From: Tetragonia tetragonoides
Lineage: Eukaryota; Streptophyta; Magnoliopsida; Caryophyllales; Aizoaceae
Length of the DNA: 64,000 nt
Assembly: GCA_038025085.1 (NCBI GenBank)
Contig: CM076154.1
Location: 18,202,001 to 18,266,000 of the forward strand
Reading direction: 5' to 3'
This document shows, one piece after another, positions 22,380-35,200 of this stretch (position 1 is the first letter of the stretch; every line of letters starts with the position of its first letter). The notes under the pieces are model-generated. The model was not told the origin of the DNA, searched no databases, and worked only from the letters and a program-made list of their open reading frames with translations. Made by a program: the position numbers and the translations under genes.

Positions 22380-23186
22380 ATGGAGGACTTAAGTGTAATG
22401 CAGAGATATCGGTTATACAAGGCTAGACAAGAGAGTATAGTTTGTGTGGAGGGACAAGATTGTTGTTTGGGTGGAGGAGTTTTTGTTGAAGTTGATTCGA
22501 AGCAACTAGTCTTAACAGCTGCTCATGTTGTATATGATCATGATGGTGATATCAAAATTGTTTGTGCTGACAAGAGATCATTCACTGCTCGTAAATTGAA
22601 TGTCCATAGGGATTTGGATGTTGCATTATTGGAAGTTATAGATAAACCTGACAATGGTTTTAAGTGTCTTGATTTACATGACGGAGATCTAATTAAGGGT
22701 ACAAAAATACATTTCATAGGGCATCCGGGAATGTTTAGGTACACATACAATGTTGGCAGACTCTCTTGTATCAGAACATGTGGTAACATCTACTTTGATG
22801 AGTTGTTGCTCCGTAAGGCTCCCCTGTTTCCCAAAGTTGATGATCTTTGTTGGATTGATGATTTTCGAGGTTTGAGACCATCACTGAGATTTGTTACAGG
22901 CAAAAATGTGCATGGTGGCGGTAGGGCGGGTGGGACAGGAGCGCCATTCTTGGACGGTGAAGGACGCATAGTGGGATTATATAGCTTTACATACCAGGAT
23001 GAAGACTATGCTATTCACGTTGAAGAAATTCGTCTAGTGTTGGACATGTTCAAGGCCGAAAATGCTGCTAAAGTAACAAACAAGAAAAGAAAAAGAAGAA
23101 GAAACCGAAGAACCCCAATCAGAGTGAGATTGAGTACCTATCTATTTATGAGAGCTGCTTGGGACCATCGCTCATACATTCGCTAA
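22380..23186 (+). CDS. Gene D: trypsin-fold Deg-like protein with Thr at the Ser site
   Basis: 268 residues, single coding exon. Conserved features are VLTAAHVVYD (His49), HRDLDVALLEV (Asp80) and the nucleophile loop AGGTGAPFLDGEGRIVGLY, where the catalytic Ser is replaced by Thr186 in a GGTGAP context. The rest of the barrel (FIGHPG, SFTY) fits a trypsin-like protease domain. There is no PDZ. The C-terminal tail is strongly basic (NKKRKRRRNRRTPIRVR, 234-250), a candidate nuclear localisation or RNA-binding signal. Thr can occasionally replace Ser as a nucleophile, but in S1-fold enzymes this usually abolishes activity, so a non-proteolytic or weakly active protein is likely. The start is the first ATG after the leader-intron acceptor. 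It lies next to gene B, same strand. Confidence 0.75.
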   Translation: MEDLSVMQRYRLYKARQESIVCVEGQDCCLGGGVFVEVDSKQLVLTAAHVVYDHDGDIKIVCADKRSFTARKLNVHRDLDVALLEVIDKPDNGFKCLDLHDGDLIKGTKIHFIGHPGMFRYTYNVGRLSCIRTCGNIYFDELLLRKAPLFPKVDDLCWIDDFRGLRPSLRFVTGKNVHGGGRAGGTGAPFLDGEGRIVGLYSFTYQDEDYAIHVEEIRLVLDMFKAENAAKVTNKKRKRRRNRRTPIRVRLSTYLFMRAAWDHRSYIR

Positions 23187-25439
23187 TTACCTTCGCTTCC
23201 CAAATTGATAACAATCTACTTAACATGAGAGTAGAGAAGTTAAAAAGCAAAAGGGACTTTTGGGCTTTGGTGTTAATTTTCTCCCCTATATCACACTCAG
23301 TCACTCACCCCACTACTTTCATTTTGCATCCATTACTTTCTACAGTGCTCTAGGACTCATGTTTCTATTTAAGTATCATCAAGATTTCTCATCAAGATCA
23401 AAGTTATCTCTATACTTAATTCAGTCTTTCACAATTGAACTAGCACCATATTAAAATATAAGCTCAATTTGCTTGGGGAAAAATCGTTTTCAACTGTAAA
23501 GTATTTTCAATGTATGTAAAATATGTGTTCGTTCACATTTTTTGTTGTTTGGTTACTAAGGAAAATAACTTTTCTAATTTTTTTTTTTGTTCCTATCACT
23601 TTAAAATTAAAATTGAAAAATAAAATAAAATCGGCTAACATAATTGCCTACATCTCGAAAAGAAAGGTGGATTAAAAAATCACTTCAAACTCATATTGCA
23701 ATAAGAATTATATTAATTCGAAGAAAGAAACAATATTGATAAACCAAAAGCTAGATCGCGGTCTGTCCAAACTTCGACGACCTGACTTGATGATAAGATA
23801 CACCATAAGTTTTCTGATAATTTTTCATGAAAAAACTATTTTCACTCAAACCAAACGGAGCCTCATTGATTGGGATACCTGAATCAACTAGTGTTTTGTG
23901 TATTTGATTAATTTAGGGGACGATGGAAAGCATAATAATATATTACTAGAATAGTAGAATGTAGTGGGTTTAAGTAGTAGTTGGTTTTGGGCTAGGAGAC
24001 ATAAATTTGTTGGTCACACAATCCACCAAACCGAAACACATAGCCCAAATAAATATGTGACCCAATACCGTAAAATACCCAAATTGTTAATTAAATATTA
24101 ATCGGGTTTGTTACCCACTAAACCGTACTTAATTAACATACTAACCACAAGTATTTTCCACTAATCAAAATTAACTCATAGCACTAATCATACATAACTA
24201 AGACATTAATCACAATTATTAACACTAATCGGGTTTAATTAGACAATAATAGAGGTTTGAAATTTCGGGTAGTTACAGTTCAATTATGCACTACACTAAT
24301 AAATTAAGGCTAAAACAACCATGTTTCTTCAATTCAATAATCACCTAACATCATCCATAGTTAAATTGCTCAATTTTTTTAACTCCACATATCAATTTTA
24401 ATAAGATTTGAAGTCATCACTTACCTTTTAGGCTTTTGCGGTGTCTTCCTTTACACCAAAATTGATGGTGACGGAGTTGTTCAATTGCCAGAGAGAGAGA
24501 AAGGGAGAAGTAAAATAACGTTTGTAGAGTTGAAAGAGTTTTGGTCTAAGTAAAAGAGATAAGTTGTTTAAACAGAGTAGAAAGAAAAAAAAGGAGTCTA
24601 ATACTGCTAACATCGTTCAATTCCCCAAAAAAAAAAAAAAAAAGAAATTAAAACGTCGTTAAACGGCGTTTGCCACAGGTCCAGTTTTGTAACAAAAGTA
24701 GCCAATTAAAATTATTGTAACTTGGAATTATTATTATTGGAGATGAAACTTTAGATTATTGGCATTTTAAATTCCTATTTTTATATCAAATAAATTTATT
24801 TTTTTTAATAATATTAAACTAACAAATATTAGTTCCCAAAAATAAAACAAACTTAAAAACGATATTACAATCAAAATAATTAACATTGTAAAACAAATTG
24901 AAATAACAATACAATCATAATACAATTATTAAATAATTAAAGTTACAAATATAGTTTTTTAAACCACTAATAATACTTTAATATCACCTTTCTTTATTTC
25001 TAACAAAAGATTTTTTTATTAATTTTTTTTTTTGTCATGGGTTATAAATCAGTTCCAGCTCTCAAAAGTTAGAAATTGGAATTGGTTGGTACAAGTTACT
25101 ATTTTTTGGAACCGAATTAAAATCGATTGAACCAATCCTGATTCCAGAACCATCAATTACAGTTCCGATACTGAACACCCGAATTTTCTACTCACTCCGC
25201 TACTGAATAGTATACCAATGTGTTTTTATTTTTTATTATTATTTATGATGGTAAGAAAGTTTCACCTAGAAAAGGTGTAGTAAAAAATTTGACGAAGACA
25301 AGAAGATAAATACCTCACCAGGTGATAGAATTTAAACCTGAGTCTTCCCCGAATATAAGGGAGGTGTTTTGTTTTTACCTCTAAAGCCCTAGCGCTCTAG
25401 CGGTGCCAATTTTTATTTATCAAAAACAAATTCTTCAAA
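23187..25439. other. Intergenic between genes D and B
   Basis: AT-rich, no gene. A MITE-like piece may span about 23477-23867; its right end ACTCAAACCAAACGGAGCC is typical of hAT-type MITEs and it has a loosely inverted left side. No other feature could be supported, and the minus frame 24428-24613 has no motif. Confidence 0.35.
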
Positions 25440-25535
25440 CTTCCCCCCAACCCCAACAATCTCCCCCTGTCAGCCCTCTCTCTGTCAGCGGACCTTCTTC
25501 ACTGCGTCGTCGACAAGCCGGTGATCAGTGCTGAG
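25440..25535 (+). other. Probable 5'UTR exon of gene B
   Basis: A C-rich leader (CCCCCTGTCAGCCCTCTCTC) ends at the donor CTGAG|GTACTG (25535/25536). The next acceptor CTATTTTAG (26199) opens the first coding exon 26200-26319. Confidence 0.5.
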
Positions 25536-25702
25536 GTACTGTCTCTCCCTCCCTTAGACACTGGTATTACTGACCTTGGACTTGGAATTTCTTTATTTAA
25601 ATTTCCATAATTGTACTACAAATTGTTGTCTTTCTAATGGCTTTGAAACAGTATGAGCACTTGAAAGTATAGTTATCATGGTCCTATTCCTATAAGCTAT
25701 AA

Positions 25703-26027
25703 ACAAACATTTTTTTTTGGGGTCCAAAAAGAAATAATTTTGGAGGAGAGGGGAATTTTTGGCTACTACTTTCTGGTTTAGGATGCCCGTCTGGTATTAT
25801 TATGATGGTAAACATTATTTTTTTTTGGGGTCCAAAAAGAAATATTTTTGGAGGAGAGGGGAATTTTTGGCTACTACTTTCCGGTTTAGGATGCCCGTCT
25901 GGTATTATTATGATGGTAAACAATTTTTTTGTTTTTTTGGGGGTCCAAAAAGAAATAATTTTGGAGGAGAGGGGAATTTGCTACTACTTTCCGGTTTAGG
26001 ATGCCCGTCTGGTATTATTATGATGGT
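25703..26027. repeat. ~110-bp tandem triplication in gene B leader intron
   Basis: The block GGGGTCCAAAAAGAAAT...CTGGTATTATTATGATGG occurs three times, with its GGGGTCC at 25719, 25827 and 25940 (periods 108 and 113). Copies are nearly identical and differ mainly in T-tract length. Confidence 0.9.
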
Positions 26028-26258
26028 TAAAATTAGCTTCTAATCTCTTGATAGTTCATTATGATGATTGAAATTGGGTTTCATTAGATGACAAAAATGT
26101 ATGAAAGGACACTCTTACTGGGATTGAAGTATCTTCTTTCGTCAATCATATCATGTATTGTAATTCAGAAATCTGCTGACTTCCAATAAACTATTTTAGG
26201 GACTCAATTTGAAGGCAGGACCTCCGGTTTTTCAGATGAGCTGGCTACGACGTCCCAC

Positions 26259-29200
26259 ATGTTAAAGCCCCTTCTCATAATCACATTGCCTTCCTTGGTC
26301 ATCTTCTTATGTCATCCTAGTGAGTTTATTTTTTTTGGTTGTTTTTGTTTTTTGTTCTTTTTGCATGTAAAAGCTATATGGGCGCTGTCGAGCGATTTTT
26401 TGGAATTTCATCATGTTGTGGAGGAATATGATGAATTTGACGTCGGCGTCAAGAGTGCTGTTCTCAAAGCTTCTTCAAGTGTTGCCTCTTTGATAAGTCA
26501 TATCGGTACCTTTTGTTTGTTCCCATTCCTACTTACCCTGAAGGATGAATTTTATTTGTTCCTCCTATTCATGATCAATGCTATATGTTCCTTCTGTTCA
26601 TGACTAATGTCTTTTACCAGTATGCCAAGCACTGAATTAGTACTAGTGAGCTGTAGTTGTGCACACACTTTGTGGCACAAGTAGTGAATCTTGCTCACAT
26701 GTCTTTCTTCATTTCGATTTGGCACGGTTCTTTTCGGGCAAACTGGTGTCAGGGGAAAACATTGGGTTTGTCCAGCCACTGTCTTCGACTTTTGACAGGT
26801 TTGCTTTGTGGGATTTGGGAAGATAAGGAGAGGAAGCTTCTTTGGTGGAACTCTTTCTTTGCGATTCTTAGGTGTTTTTGGTTGGAGAGTAACACTAGGA
26901 TTTTAAGTGGTAGAGCGTTGTCACCCGAGCTTGTTTGGGATAGGGTCACTTACTTAGCCTCTTTGTGACTAGAGCGGGAGGTGCTTTTAGGAGCTACTTG
27001 ATTTCTGATGTGCAAAGGTATTGGGCGGGTGAACCTGTAACTGTAACTTCATTTGTATTGCTTTGTGAGGACTCCTGGTCCTCCTTTTTCTGTTTTCCAC
27101 AATTTTCTTGAATAAGTTTTTTCTTTTAGTTAAAAAAGTAACTTAATAAGTGGTAATGATAAATAAAGAAAGAACATAGGGCCTTACAGTTAAATATACA
27201 AGGTATTATTTGCCTTGAGTTTTACCATAAGAGGTGATGGACAACTGTGTTACACTCTTCATTTCACCTTATCTAAAAACCGTGTTGGATGCATGATACT
27301 CCCACTTTACACTTCTTTTTAGGCAAAAGACACAAAATTTGAAGAAATTGACTGACTGCAATGCGCGGACACATACATTGAACTCGATATGACACTTGTT
27401 GCAGAATCTTCGTAATAGAAATGGACAATGTGATTGATGTTGTCTTTCTAGTGTCCCTTTATACTATCTCTCAATATATAGAATCCCGATCTCAGTGGCA
27501 CATCACATTCAGAAGTTTATGAGGGACTTTGTCATCGAATAGGAGCAACAACGAATGACTTGTGGTAGAGGAAGAGGCCGGGTGCAATGCTATTAGTTTA
27601 TTACCAGCTAATTGCTTGCTTTGTCGGGTAGTAGTGAGACATCGCCACATCTTTTCCTTTTGTGCGATGTAGCATGCATCTTAGGAGTAGAAATATGTGT
27701 TTTGGAGAGTCGTGGGTTTGCCCAGCTAATGTTGTGGTGCTTTTGAGAATTGGTTTGCTGGTTTTGGGTGGGGAAAGGAGAAGAAATTGCTTTGGCACAA
27801 TGCTTGCATGAGGGTTCCATAGTGCATTTGGTTAAAGAGAAAACATAATTACCAATGTTTTCAAAAGCACGAGGTGCAACGAGCAGATATAGGTCCATGA
27901 AGCTGAGGTGCAGCGAGAGGCGGAGGCATGCGCCTCATCAAAGTGAAGAGCACTGCCTTGTAATTGAAAATTTTCTATTAAATCATTGATGTTCTCCATT
28001 GAAATCTACCATAATACTCTGACATATTATATACTATTAATACACTCCTAACAGAACACCAATTCATCAATTTGAAGAACCAAAAACACCTATTTTGCGC
28101 CTCATATGCGCCTGACATACCTAGCTTTTTATGGGCTACCTCAACAGGGTCTTCTAAGAGTTACATTATTTATGAGGTCCAATTGAATTGGGCTTACTTG
28201 TAAGTCTCTTTGTGGAGGACACCTTGTACTGTCCCGCTGTACTTTTAGTAATTATTATTATTCTTATTAAATAAAACATCCGGAAATTAAAAGATTTTAT
28301 AGGATAAGGAAAAAATCTCAGAAGTATAGTCCTTGTTTCTTATATGTTTAGGTGTAAAATTGATAATAGATCTGGAGATAAAGAGATGTTTCACGAGAAT
28401 CGGATGAGTTGATAACTCTATTTCCATTGGATTGGTAATAGTGAGTAATACTTGAGGACAAAAGACTTGTAACTATGCAAGTATTGATATGAAGGGGCAA
28501 GTTGCTGTAGCAGTTGTACTTGAACCATGTTTTTGGCCATCAAAATGTTTTGAGCCAAATGTCAATATAAACACCCCCTGTTCCCCACTTCCCCCCCCCC
28601 CCCCCGCCCCCCCCAAAACAAGGTGTGTCGCCTCCATGCAAAGGTTTCCTAAGGGTGGGGTGGGGTGGGGTGGAGCAAGCTCCATTTAACTTACAGTGGC
28701 ACTTTTTCTGGATCGTGCTAACTGCTAGGTTCCCATAGGACCCCCCCTCCTGTATTGCTGAAATGCTTCACAAAACCTTTTGTATTAGTTGAGGCCTTAT
28801 AAAATGCTCTCGTTGCAACTTTTTTTTTTTTTTTGATAAAATGGGTATCTGGGCTATGCCCTACCAATCCCATGGCCCTGGGGCTCGAACTTGGGACCAC
28901 TCGAATTGATCTCAGAGGTCTTACCAGCTCAGGGTTGTCCGTGTTACATTTGTAGCCAAAGACTCCTCACCCTCCATGCACCAAGCATCTCTAAATTTCT
29001 GTATAAGAATTAAGAAAACCTCCAGTTTCAGCAGTCACAAGCAAAACTCCCCCAAACAAAGCAAATGACCTAATCCAGACAGTCCAACAATAGGACGAGG
29101 AAGCATTGATTCACCCCACTGTTGTCTTGGTAGAACACTCAAATGTCAATGTGTTTTCTTAGACAGCATGGGTATCTGGGCTTTCCTCGACTAATGTCAT

Positions 29201-32200
29201 GGGCCCTAAAGTTAACGGCCAGGAAACCTCCCGTGTCCCTGAGGGGGCTTGAACTTGGGACCTTTGGATAGATCTCAGAGGTCTTTCCAGCTGAGCTACC
29301 CATTCAGGGTTATAGTTATTCAGAGACACAACACCCCACAGGTTACAATCAATTGGGATTTTCAGTCATGATCAGGGTAACTAAACACATTACATTTCTG
29401 TATCAGGTATGGTATAAACATCCGGGTTAGCTGGTATCAAGAAAAAAAATTACCCAAGAAAAATTAAAAAGTAACAAAAGAAGCATTCACAATGATCAAA
29501 TCAATCCCAGCCCATTAACACACAGAAATTATAAAACCTTAATAAATTCAAACTAATCATGTATATAAATTAGAGAACTTTACACGTCTGCATTTTTTTA
29601 GTTAGAACAATGTTAAGAAATTCAACCATGCAAACAAGGCACATAATCAAGGAAGAGCTTTTCTTTTTGCAAAAGTATCTGAGATTTTTGGGAGAAAACC
29701 GAATCAAGGTTAAAATGATTTCCCTTTCTGGAAAACATGAACTTTCGATGGCAAATCAGCAAAGGGAAGTGTTTTCCCTCCCTTGAATAAAAAGAAGATA
29801 AGAAAGAATGAGTGTATACAGAGCAAAGTAACTAGCATTTTCAGCCAGCCTGACAGCTAGTTTCAAGTGGACGTTGTTGCTAACTCTGGGATCAGAGGTA
29901 CTGGTAATTAGCATCTATTGCCAGTCTTGATGTAGTCTATATACAAAGGAATATTTCTGAATTCAGAAACACGGTACCAGCTGAAGTATGTCCTAAGGGG
30001 CAGGGCATATTTTTGTCTGGAATTTTGAGTGCTGGATTACGGAACTCCCAACCAAAATCAGACCAAAAGAACATACCCTACAACACAGCACACACATATC
30101 AGGTGAGATGGCCAACACCGGTCGCCTGTTCTGGTGCATATCATTAGTATTGATTCTCCCCAACGCCATCGTCCAAGCAAACGCTCTCACCTCCAAAGGA
30201 ACCTTCGCTTTGCACCAAATGGTTTTCTTCCCTTGTTTTTTCTTAGCTGAAGAAATGAAAGAGCTGGAATCATGGTAGTGTAATCAAAGTCCAAAAGGAA
30301 AGGGGCTCCTTGCATGGGTATCCATATGGAAAAAATAAAAGCAAAAGTTTAAGGACCATTTGAGCTATCTATGACTGTCCTGTTTGATTTATCTGCCTTG
30401 TTCTAGGTGACAAACTGGTATTCATTGGCTCTGGAACTATCATAGAGTGTGAGGAACGGGATGGCAGTTTCTTTGGTACTATCTTAACTTCTGCAATTCT
30501 CCTGCGAGGTCCTTCTTGTGAAATTTCTGCACCTGATACTGTTGAGGTTAGCAGAATTGCTTAGCTTGTCTTCTTCTCCCCCCTCCCTTTTCATTGTGAA
30601 TGTTTGCTCATATTTTTCTGGTGTAGATAAATTGAAGCATGTAAAAGTAATCCCAAACACCCAGCTAACACATTCTTTTTCCCTTTGAGTGGGTTCAGCT
30701 GCAATATAATAATCTTGTGAGTCTATATCTACTGTGAGGCATGAGCTCAATAAAAGTAATATTAATTGTATCGAATGGTTTTCATCTATCTCTTATCTGT
30801 GATTCTATGCCTTTATGTTTGCAGATATCCATTGTGGTGCATCAAAATTTTCTGATTCACTGGGCCAACCTGGCTTAAGCTCCTAATTTTGGCTGCTTAA
30901 CTATCTTACCCAAATACGCACAGCACAAAAAAAGGAAAAAGAGAACCTTTTCTTCTTCGTTTGAGTAAAAAAAGAAACGAGAACTTTCCTGCAATCATCA
31001 AACATAACTGGCCTATGTTTGGCTCATTAGGTAGCAATGGCTGCATGAGCTATACAAGAAGATCCCCAATTTGTCGTAGTTAACCATTGATTTTCTGATT
31101 TTTGGCAACCCTCCTTAATGCACAGATAATGTTGGATAATTATGATGTTGCATGGCAGAGCTAAGAAGCATGGATACAGGAGAATATACAATGTGTATAA
31201 GACATGAAACAAACTTATATGAGTTTCTAGAAAGTGAGATTTCACCTGCGTGGCACATTTAGCTCCAATCTATGTTTATGGCCTTTTGATGTCATTGTAA
31301 CATGATTTACTATAAAAAAACAATTGATGTTTCAGTTGATGTGGGGTCCAACACTCCTACTACATTAAAACCTGTTTCATACGACAAAGTCCTGGTCTGT
31401 CTGATGTAGTTTGTTGATAGTTGGTTTGGAATTGTTCGATTGGCACAAGTTTTCACCTTGATTTTGAACTACTCATGAACCGGGCGGAGTTGGGTGAAGC
31501 CAAATCGCTCTTTACCTGTACAATAAGCTACAGTTGCTTGACCACAATCAGTAAGGTAATCATCCAGAAAGCATAGATTGCCCAAGTACCAACCTAGTAA
31601 TACGTGCCACCTAAAGACTACAAATAATGCCAAACCTGATCCACCAAACCCAAGCGGCCTAATTAAACCATTCACTGAAACCAATCTCCATGATTTGAAC
31701 TTTAAGCCTTTTGTCTCTGAATCTGATTTCAAAATAGTAACAGCTTTGCGATAAGGGCTAGGCTTATGAAACATTAACTACAATGTAACAATGAAACAGA
31801 AGTGTGTCTCTACTCTCTAGAGTTTCTTTAGGCATATCTAGCAGTTGAAAAAAAGTAAATAATGTGTGCTTAAAGGCGACATCCAGAGTGTAATGGCAGT
31901 TTGACCATGCTGGTGAAGCGATTGAGCGAATAAGTTTTCAAAAACCAGAATGAGCTAATGACTAGAATCAAAGATGAAAGTGAAGAGAATGGAAAGAAGC
32001 AATATTGTGAATCAGCCTTCTCTAGTATATGTCGCGACTCATGACATCTGTAGTCTGTACTATACTTAAAATTGCTTCTAATACTGGTGTTGAAGTCTTA
32101 ATTCAAAAACTTGCTTCCTCTCTGTGTTTCTCCACGATACTTGGTTTTGGGTTTGCTCCCTCTATTGATCTTTCTTACAGTATGTACTATGCTTGCATAG

Positions 32201-35200
32201 TCTCAGAGGTTTTGGTGGGCAAGGTGGCGCTGTGGTGGTGGCGCGAGATCTACTACAGCCACAGTCGTGACGGGGATTTTGGCTCCATCGCTGTGGCGGA
32301 AACTCCTTGAGGTTTTTGGAGGGGAAGTGGTTTGGGTTTGCCCAGCAACTAAGCTACAAAATATGTTGACTAGGCATATCGGAATTCACGAGGGGAAGAA
32401 AAAAGGGTTAGGTTGCTCTGGTGGCATGCAGATATGGCAATCTTTTGGTTTTTATGGTTGGATCGTAATTCACGCGTCTTCTCAAGGGTGTCTCAGTCAA
32501 AAGATTTAGTTTGGCATAGGGTGCTGTATTGGGCTTCACTTTAGCAGCTGATAATTCGAAGGGGGTGTCCATAACAGGCCTCCAACGTAATTAGATTTCT
32601 TGTTCAGGACTGCGCCTCTTAGATTGTAACCGTTATTTTTTCCAACAAATATATTCTTATCTAACTTTTTATTATTATTATTGCAGATTGATGTATATTT
32701 ATCTGATGGTAAATTATATGAAGGCCAAGTGTTAGCTTATGATTTTCATCATAATATTGCAACAATCAATATCAAGTCCGTTTTACCTCTGTCAACTGCA
32801 ACTATTAGATACATTGATGATTCCATGGCCATAGATCTGACTAAGTCTGCGATAGTGGGCTCCGATTCATTCCAGCATGAGGATGCAGAATGTGCTTCAA
32901 GTAGGTTCAACCTTTGTCCAGGTGAACTTGTAATAGCATTGGGCCGGTACTTCAAGGGCCCTTATGAGATTATGGCCTCACCTGGCGTATTCAGGTGTGT
33001 ATTAAACTTACTTTATGGAGACCCTCAATCTGTCAGATCCATGATTATGTTCAGGTTGCATCTGAAGTCTCGATGTTTGGCTAATATTTTATGCTCAAGT
33101 ATTTTGGCATGGCGGGTGCTTGTGGTGTTGCATCATGATAATATCTGTCTGGGAAAACGTATGTCTAATGTTGCATGGTGGCCTTTCCATGCTTCTCTTA
33201 TCTTATGCATGTTGTATGGTCTTTATGGCTCAATGCTTATGATTGTTGTTGTGACTTTCTGATTCAGTGCTTTCGATTGCTGTTATGACTGCAAAGAACT
33301 TTTCTTGACAAGTTGCCCGGTCACTAAGGTAAACTTCTTTCTTTTCCTTCCCTTCCCAGCCCCTTTCTAGACACACGCTGGAACCGAACAGAAAACAATA
33401 AAAGAAAAGAGGGGCAGCAGAGAGCGTGTACAGACACTCTATAATGACCTTAGTTAGCCATACAAATGTATATTCATGTAATGATAGCACATCTCTCTAT
33501 ATTTGCAGTGTGTTTCAATTCGTTATGCCTCATTATCTTGACAACTATGGATTTGTTTCAGGTTGCTGTTGGGGGACCCCTTGTCAATTGTCATGGAGAA
33601 GTCATCGGGATCAACTTCTTTGCTTGCCCATTTAATGCATTTTTACCGATCAATGTAGTTTCCAAATGTTTGGAGGACTTTAAGGCAAACAGGTAAATGC
33701 TAGATTTCCCCATTGCTCCACATGTCATCACACTCATCAGCGTCCTTTGGTGTGATTAAACATTCTTTTGATCACTGATATTCCTAAGACAAATTATAGA
33801 GACTCAATTATGTAAATTACAACTAGTAATTGAGGGGAGAATGAGATAGAAACTGAATGGTTATAGAGACTCAAATATGTACATGTCTAAATGACAAAAA
33901 CTACTTGAGAGAAAATGAGATGGGATACTGAGTGGCCAAATGTTGAAGAGTGTGATGGTATCGAGTAATAGAATATAATTCATTTAACAAGTGACTTCAT
34001 GACATTTTCGTGTCCTGTGGTTTAGTTGGGTGGAGTCCAGTCTGAGGTAACAGTTGATACTCAAAATGTAGTATTCAAGTTTAGAGGCATATGGAAAATT
34101 GGACTACATGTCTAAAAAAGAGTATTATGTAGGGTTTTCCCGCTATATTGTGTCCATAATTCCTGCCTATATAAAGGTGATCACAGTGTCATGTAATGCA
34201 GATTGTAATTGTGTCCCCAAAAAAAAAAACTATGTAATTTAGTGGGGAAAGCAGGAGTCATTATTGGCTCGACTCTTGAGGCACTAGGTGATACTTATGG
34301 TGTGGGTCAGTGCGCTCCCAAACAGTAATTGAAGGTAGTCAAATTTTCAGCCAAGGGGTCGAGGACATTTGCATTTTTAGTTAACGGTGAAATTCTTGGA
34401 TTTATGAATGGCGAACATTATGAAAGCGTTTTCTAAGGATGTTATAAATTTTCCCTTATCTAAGAAGAGCATTTCCTAAGTTCACATTCAAAATGGTGTC
34501 TTTTTTCTCTCCTTCGGTCAAGTATAAAGTGGGAATGGTCTTCAGGTATGGTTTTGGGAGGATACTTAGAAGGGGGATAACTCCTCCTCCTCCTCCGCCT
34601 CGTATCCTCAAATCTATTATCTCTACATTCTATACATTGCATATGCTCCAAATTTTGGCTTCTAATCCTGTGTTGGTGGTTCTCGAGCTCCTCATCTGCG
34701 AAGAAACCCTTTTGATTGGGAACTGGAGGAGCTCTCCACCTTACTTTGTGTCCTTAGTCTGTACTAAGTGCTGATTTTCTCTTAAGATAATTTTTCTTAT
34801 CTAGAAAGAACCTCTCACTTAGAGAAGAAATGGTAATATGTTGCTTGGATTGCAAACTATTGAGGATTCAGCTTTCACCCAAAGTACTTAAGCCTCAAGG
34901 TTTCAGGTGTAAACTTTTTTATCAATTTAATTTTATTCCTTGGTTGAGCTATCATTTTTGCTGAGCCTCTAATTGCTTTTCCATTCACATTCTTATTACT
35001 GGGATGCTTATAGGACCGCAGGACCATAATGTTTGTTTGAATGCTTCCTTTTGCTCTTTTATAATATATTTTCAAGATGTTCATGCCAAATTTCTGTGAG
35101 AGGCATTTAGGTTGAAGGTCATTCTTGCTTTCAAGTTTCAAAAATTGCTGTGTGTTTTAGCTCGTTCTGTTTGTCTTCCACTTTTAAAATGCTTTTGAAG

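Noticed and set aside
32995..33262. Extension of the gene B exon frame past 32994
   Set aside because: A donor at 32995 and the matching phase of exon 33268 show this is intron read-through.
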